DNA of 51,439 bases, taken from NCBI GenBank assembly GCA_009779405.1, contig WREI01000010.1:1-51439 (forward strand), given 5' to 3'. Made by a program: the position numbers and the translations under genes. This document shows positions 47,076 through 51,439 of the stretch, one piece after another. This DNA is from Clostridiales bacterium (GTDB lineage Bacteria; Bacillota; Clostridia; Christensenellales; CAG-138). Every line of letters starts with the position of its first letter. The first letter of the stretch is position 1. Under the pieces are notes generated by a model that was given only the letters and a program-made list of their open reading frames with translations, made no database searches and was not told the origin of the DNA.

Positions 47076-47205
47076 GGATGCCAGATTCGGTGACAAGGGC
47101 TTTGTTTTACGCGTATTTGGCGCTGGTTTTGATATTTTTGAACGAAGGCTTGAAAAATGGCAAAATATCAAACAAATATCCCGACAGCAGGCCCTTGATC
47201 TTCTT

Positions 47206-47484
47206 CTATTTTGCCATTTTTTTCAGGTTTATACACGCGAATGCAAGAAGAACTTGGAAGTATTGGGTTAGGGCCCCAATACTTCTGTAGTTCGTGCAGC
47301 TATTTCGGGTTATTTTCTTGTATCCGTCTCTGTTCGTCGTGCGATAGGATAGCACCTGATTCTCAGGACAGATCACGCAATCACAATATTCGTCATGCAC
47401 ATATTTATAATGTAACGGCTTACCTGATTGTTGTCGCGGTACGCGTCCCCCTGACACATGCCCCTTGACACATTCTGCTATCAA
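47206..47484 (-). pseudogene. IS1182-like transposase fragment
   Basis: PRQQSGKPLHYKYVHDEYCDCVICPENQVLSYRTTNRDGYKKITRNSC resembles the IS1182 transposase segment (YVYDEYYDCYICPN..L.Y.TTNR.GY..Y). Confidence 0.6.
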
Positions 47485-48167
47485 CTTTTTCGATCATTAT
47501 CAATTATAAACGGGATTGAGCGATAATACTGCAGCATGAAAAGCAAGTTCACCCTCATATTTGAATTTGAATAGTATTGAAATAGCGTACCTGTATATAC
47601 TATTTTGTCATCAAATTCATCAATAATTCCATATTGCACTGTTTCAATACCATCTTCATAGTAATAAGCAATACATAAAGATCCTGTCGGCAAATAACAG
47701 AATGGAATTGAAATTTCATAATCTTGATTTTGTCTTCGCATTATTGATTTAATCTGTTCTTGAGCTCCTTCTTGCGAAGGGAATATGGATAATATTAAGC
47801 AATCCCAAATCTCAAGCTTTTCATTCAAGAAAACATAAAGTTTTTCACTATTATCCGCAACAATAACAGCGTAGTAGCCTTGAAAAGTCCTGCGTAAATA
47901 CCTTAACCGAAAATGCTCGCGCAAATTGCTAACCGTTAGCGCTGGTTCTCCATCATCTTCAATCCACATTTCTAAAAATACATGCAGCGATTCTGCTGAA
48001 TGTTGTTGTGCGCACTCTTCTGTTTTGCATATATTATTTATGCGCAACCATTTACTTTTCTTGTATTTCCGAAATGGACCAAATACAACGAATAATGAGG
48101 AGAAACATAATACGCTCATTGCAAAGCAAATAAGAAAAATAATGATGAATTTCCTTTTGTTTTTCAT
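47481..48167 (-). CDS. Single-pass membrane hypothetical protein, AT-rich; possible immunity partner
   Basis: MKNKRKFIIIFLICFAMSVLCFSSLFVVFGPF; directly downstream of the Rhs-type tail ORF. Confidence 0.6.
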   Translation of the reverse strand: MKNKRKFIIIFLICFAMSVLCFSSLFVVFGPFRKYKKSKWLRINNICKTEECAQQHSAESLHVFLEMWIEDDGEPALTVSNLREHFRLRYLRRTFQGYYAVIVADNSEKLYVFLNEKLEIWDCLILSIFPSQEGAQEQIKSIMRRQNQDYEISIPFCYLPTGSLCIAYYYEDGIETVQYGIIDEFDDKIVYTGTLFQYYSNSNMRVNLLFMLQYYRSIPFIIDNDRKS

Positions 48168-48206
48168 TTGATTTTCCCCTTTTAATAACAAAGATAAATT
48201 GCATGC

Positions 48207-48821
48207 TCAAGGATTCAATATCCGCACTGCAATGAAAAGAATATCAGAATCATATCCTGCACTTATGGTTGTTGTACACCCATCACCTATAAGAAAAACA
48301 CCTACTCCTGACCAAGAAGCTTGCAAAGGGTTTATTTTTCCCCTTCGTGCACTCAATTCTCCGCGCTTATCTGCCCAAGTTCCATCATTAAGAAGTATTG
48401 CAAAATGGTAATCATACTGTCCGGCAGCGAGTCCCACTATAGGCGTTGTTCTTACAGAAATAATAAATTCGTTTATAGCAGCATATGTATAACTCGATAT
48501 TTGTCTAGCAGAAAAAGCTTTTTTACCTACCTCTATTCCTCCTGGTCTTCTAATTCTATTGATTCGGTCAATGGCAGATTTTGCTACTTTATTGACACCA
48601 TAAGACCCATCAAAATTGTAACCAAATATTTCCTTCCTTGCATCATCGCTCATGTGCAATCCTGCTGCATCATAAAGATACATCATAACATTACCCCGGC
48701 ACCTAGTTTTAGCATCCTTACAGGGTTTGAAATCCGGAGCAACAGTTTGTGTACCCGCACACGAGGGGCATGTCCATGCAGAAGAGCCACCGCAAGAGCA
48801 CATTCCATTCGGGTCATGCAT
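48207..48821 (-). CDS. Orphan Rhs-type C-terminal tail, putative polymorphic toxin domain
   Basis: Reading frame ...CLNNPTNMHDPNGMCSCGGSSAWTCPSC resembles the Rhs core exit (..YDPNG); downstream FGYNFDGSYGVNKVAKSAIDRINRIR and DYHFAILLNDGTWADKRGE; no Rhs core upstream. Confidence 0.55.
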   Translation of the reverse strand: MHDPNGMCSCGGSSAWTCPSCAGTQTVAPDFKPCKDAKTRCRGNVMMYLYDAAGLHMSDDARKEIFGYNFDGSYGVNKVAKSAIDRINRIRRPGGIEVGKKAFSARQISSYTYAAINEFIISVRTTPIVGLAAGQYDYHFAILLNDGTWADKRGELSARRGKINPLQASWSGVGVFLIGDGCTTTISAGYDSDILFIAVRILNP

Positions 48822-48835
48822 ATTGGTTGGATTGT

Positions 48836-49123
48836 TTAAACAGCATCCTCATATAGTTTGAGCAATTTCTTTTGCTCCTTAATGATCTTCTCCAGCTCTT
48901 TGCGGGTGGGTTCAGGTTTCCGCTGCCTGCCCGGTTTGCGCTTGGGGTATTGTTCGGGGTTATTCTTTCTCAATGCTGCATAGTAATTGCTGAAAAACCA
49001 CTTAACTTGGTCGTGTGTCAAGCCAACCGCTTCACTGATTTCCAAGTTGCTTTTTCCTTCATTCTTCAAGTACAGCATCTTTTCTCGGATTTCGTCCGAA
49101 TGTCGCATTACTTCCCTTGCCAT
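48836..49123 (-). CDS. IS3 OrfA-like helix-turn-helix protein (orphan)
   Basis: MAREVMRHSDEIREKMLYLKNEGKSNLEISEAVGLTHDQVKWFFSNYYAALRKN...KPEPTRKELEKIIKEQKKLLKLYEDAV; start ATG 49123 with GGGAGG. Confidence 0.6.
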   Translation of the reverse strand: MAREVMRHSDEIREKMLYLKNEGKSNLEISEAVGLTHDQVKWFFSNYYAALRKNNPEQYPKRKPGRQRKPEPTRKELEKIIKEQKKLLKLYEDAV

Positions 49124-49244
49124 GGACTGCACCTCCCTTTTGTTTATTCTAACACATTTACTTCGGGTACCTGTCCATTTTCCCGGATGCAGTGCATTAC
49201 GGTACAGCGAACAAAAATACCCCCTTTGCAAGCGGGTAAATCAA

Positions 49245-50345
49245 CTATCGTTCGTCCCTTTCGATAGTGCTGCTTGTTTGAAAACGTATCGTTTCGCGGC
49301 ACAGTTCCCTTATTTGCGCCTGTCGCTTCAACAAGTATTGCACCACAAAGGTTTTTGGGTCGGATATGCCATCCCGAACAGGCAGGCTCCACGGAATGCT
49401 GTGAACGAGCTTATGCAGTTCCCCGGTGGTAATCGTGCGTATCCGCAATGGTCTATTGGCATATCGGACAAGCTCCACAAAATCGCCGATTAGGGCATCG
49501 TTCACTACGCTTGGATAGTTCCTCGAAACCAAAGCGATATTGTGGTCGAAGAAAGGCGCGAGGGACAAAACTTCGCCCGTGTCGCTCTTGCGCAGCACAC
49601 CGAAATTATGTTCGTGCCTGTCCATGTTCAGAACGAGCGCGTCCAAATAGCACATCTGCAAATAAGCGTCTGTAATATGCTGCCCGTATGGGGCGAGAGC
49701 ATCGTAGATTTTGATATAATTAGGCGTATCCCCGACAATGCTATGTGCAGGCTCAAAGTCCACGCTTGCATTATGCGTGAAGTCGCGGCTCTTGATAAAG
49801 TCGCCGTCCGGTTCGTATTCCGCCATTGGAAAGCCCAGCAGTTTGCCGATACGGGAAATCAGCAGTTCGGAAAACAGTTCTTCCGGTTTTCCCGCTTTCA
49901 GCATCCACCATTCGCCGTCTATCAATCGCCAACACTTTTCAAAACTGCCTATGTTGGTCAGTTCGGGAGTGCGGCTGGGGGCTTGGTGAAAGGAATTGAC
50001 ATCGCCCGTTAAGGCAAGATTGTCAAAACGGTTGACGGAAAAACGAACGTCCGCATAATTTGTGGTCGTATCATCTATGGGCCTTACCCAATAATTATCC
50101 GTGATGGTGGCGGCGTTCACAGAAAGAACCGCTGTGAGGTCGTCCCTGTTTTGCAAGCGTAGCGCCTTTTTGAGCAAGCGGGAATTGGTACGGTGATTGT
50201 CTATCGCGCGGGAACAAAGCCAGGTTACTATATCGCCCGTGCGCTGCAAATACAACGGCAACCGCTCGGGAATAATTGCCTGAAATTCTCCATTTACTAT
50301 CTTTGCGATAGGCGTATCTTTTGAAAGCAAGAGCAAATCAATCAT
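49245..50345 (-). CDS. HipA-like kinase-fold protein
   Basis: WWMLKAGKPEELFSELLISRIGKLLGFPMAEYEP; YLDALVLNMDRHEHNFGVLRK; LAPFFDHNIAL. Confidence 0.7.
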   Translation of the reverse strand: MIDLLLLSKDTPIAKIVNGEFQAIIPERLPLYLQRTGDIVTWLCSRAIDNHRTNSRLLKKALRLQNRDDLTAVLSVNAATITDNYWVRPIDDTTTNYADVRFSVNRFDNLALTGDVNSFHQAPSRTPELTNIGSFEKCWRLIDGEWWMLKAGKPEELFSELLISRIGKLLGFPMAEYEPDGDFIKSRDFTHNASVDFEPAHSIVGDTPNYIKIYDALAPYGQHITDAYLQMCYLDALVLNMDRHEHNFGVLRKSDTGEVLSLAPFFDHNIALVSRNYPSVVNDALIGDFVELVRYANRPLRIRTITTGELHKLVHSIPWSLPVRDGISDPKTFVVQYLLKRQAQIRELCRETIRFQTSSTIERDER

Positions 50346-50573
50346 ATTGCGTTTTCACCATCCTTTATTGATTGTATCATATTTGCGCTAAGATACAAGA
50401 ATTTTTCTCAATCCAATCATTCCTTTTTCGCCCTGCTCTTATAGACGTTATACTCTGCGATTCGTAAAGTAAAATCGTTTTCCATTATTATACACATTTC
50501 AACCCTTTCCGTAAATACATTTTCATAAAATCAATTCATTTTCTACCCCTCCGTAAATTTTACAAACAAACCG

Positions 50574-50699
50574 CCTTACAAACGCCCAAAAAATTGCCTG
50601 TAAGGGAGGATGCAATTTTCGATTGCTATTTTGACGGTTTTCGGCGCAAATTTTATAAATAAAATGCCTTACAAAACCCGAAAAAATTGCCTATAAGGG
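50574..50699. repeat. Two 33-nt direct repeats with internal dyad symmetry
   Basis: CCTTACAAACGCCCAAAAAATTGCCTGTAAGGG (50574-50606) and CCTTACAAAACCCGAAAAAATTGCCTATAAGGG (50667-50699), 29/33 identical, 93 nt apart. Confidence 0.8.
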
Positions 50700-50806
50700 C
50701 AAGAGCGTCAAACGCAAAAAACGCCGAAAATCATACCTATATATAGGAACAACTTTATAAGGTAGCCCCACCCAGCCACTTCTTTCGGGAGGTAGCTTTT
50801 TTGTCG

Positions 50807-50842
50807 CGCCCACGAGTGCTTTTGCGCCGTGGGCGTTTTTTT
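50807..50842 (+). terminator. Rho-independent terminator
   Basis: CGCCCACG-agtgcttttgcgc-CGTGGGCG followed by TTTTTTT. Confidence 0.75.
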
Positions 50843-50873
50843 ATGTCCCAAAAAAATGAAAGGAAACAAACCC

Positions 50874-51439
50874 ATGAAACTCACCAAAGAAAACCATGAA
50901 GCACCATCCGCAAAATCTACAAAGGTCAAATTGATGCTGTTGCGTTAAGCACCACAAGCCTTGTAGATGAAATCATCCTCTCCATGCACGAGCATTCGCT
51001 TAGGGTCTGCCACCGTGCATGACATCAATTTGGCAAGGGATATGATGCTCAATTCTCCTGTTTAAAGTACGGTGACATCCTCATAAATGACAGGGGCTTT
51101 ATTGACAGGGAAGTTATGAATCGCTTGAAATTGGAACGTGGCGTGGATATGTATATCCCCTTGCGTGATAAGATGGTGGCATATAAATTAGCCATATCCG
51201 TTGCCAATTCCGAATTGAACTGGCAGAAGCATCCCGATAAGTCCCGTCATGGCGAAATGATTGCCCTTGTAAATCTCCCCGCCGATTGTTGGGTACAAAA
51301 GAAATCGAAAGTCCCCAATGTGCCGCTCAATGCCTGTGTGGTTTGGAATGTGCCGAAAGATGAATACTTTGTAATCGTCACAACCGATATTACCAAAGCC
51401 GCAAGGGAAATTATCAAAATCTATGCCCTGCGTGTTGAG
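50874..51439 (+). pseudogene. DDE transposase (IS4/IS1634-like), multiply frameshifted, running off the window edge
   Basis: Fragments in different frames: MKLTKENHEA / IRKIYKGQIDAVALSTTSLVDEIILSMHEHS / IRLGSATVHDINLARDMMLNSPV / KYGDILINDRGFIDREVMNRLKLERGVDMYIPLRDKMVAYKLAISVANSELNWQ. Confidence 0.65.

Noticed and set aside
50708-50929. 73-aa minus-strand ORF in the nested repeat region
   Set aside because: Runs through a clear terminator and inverted repeats; no start-site support.
1-51439. tRNA, rRNA or riboswitch genes
   Set aside because: None recognised by eye; absence not proven without tRNAscan/Infernal.

Overview
The window looks like a chromosomal segment from a Firmicutes/Clostridia-type bacterium. 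It is mostly GC-rich and ordinary from 1 to about 47 kb: an M29 aminopeptidase, a glycogen operon (glgB-glgC-glgD / glgA) interrupted by a RelB/YafQ-type toxin-antitoxin pair, rpiB, upp, a QueG-like gene, a DUF4358-MBOAT-DHHW acylation locus, several large surface proteins, two tandem PQQ-propeller paralogs, nrdD, a MecA_N-type PBP and murG. From about 47.06 kb it changes to AT-richer accessory DNA made of mobile-element remnants: an IS1182-like fragment, an orphan Rhs-type tail with a putative membrane partner, an IS3 OrfA-like HTH, a HipA-like kinase and a frameshifted DDE transposase. Main leads: (1) a compact Panacea(DUF4065)-plus-membrane-protein operon with a 25-bp operator-like palindrome and a coupled 37-aa ORF (40.0-41.0 kb), a candidate PanAT-type toxin-antitoxin variant; (2) a family of short palindromes 'GTAG-stem-stem-C' with conserved edges and variable cores, three of which are translated in frame inside genes; (3) composite MITE-like elements whose arms are degenerate short tandem repeats, positioned exactly at stop codons; (4) a membrane protein / glutathionylspermidine-synthase-like ATP-grasp / unknown-partner operon. 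All domain calls are from reading the translations; no database search was run.
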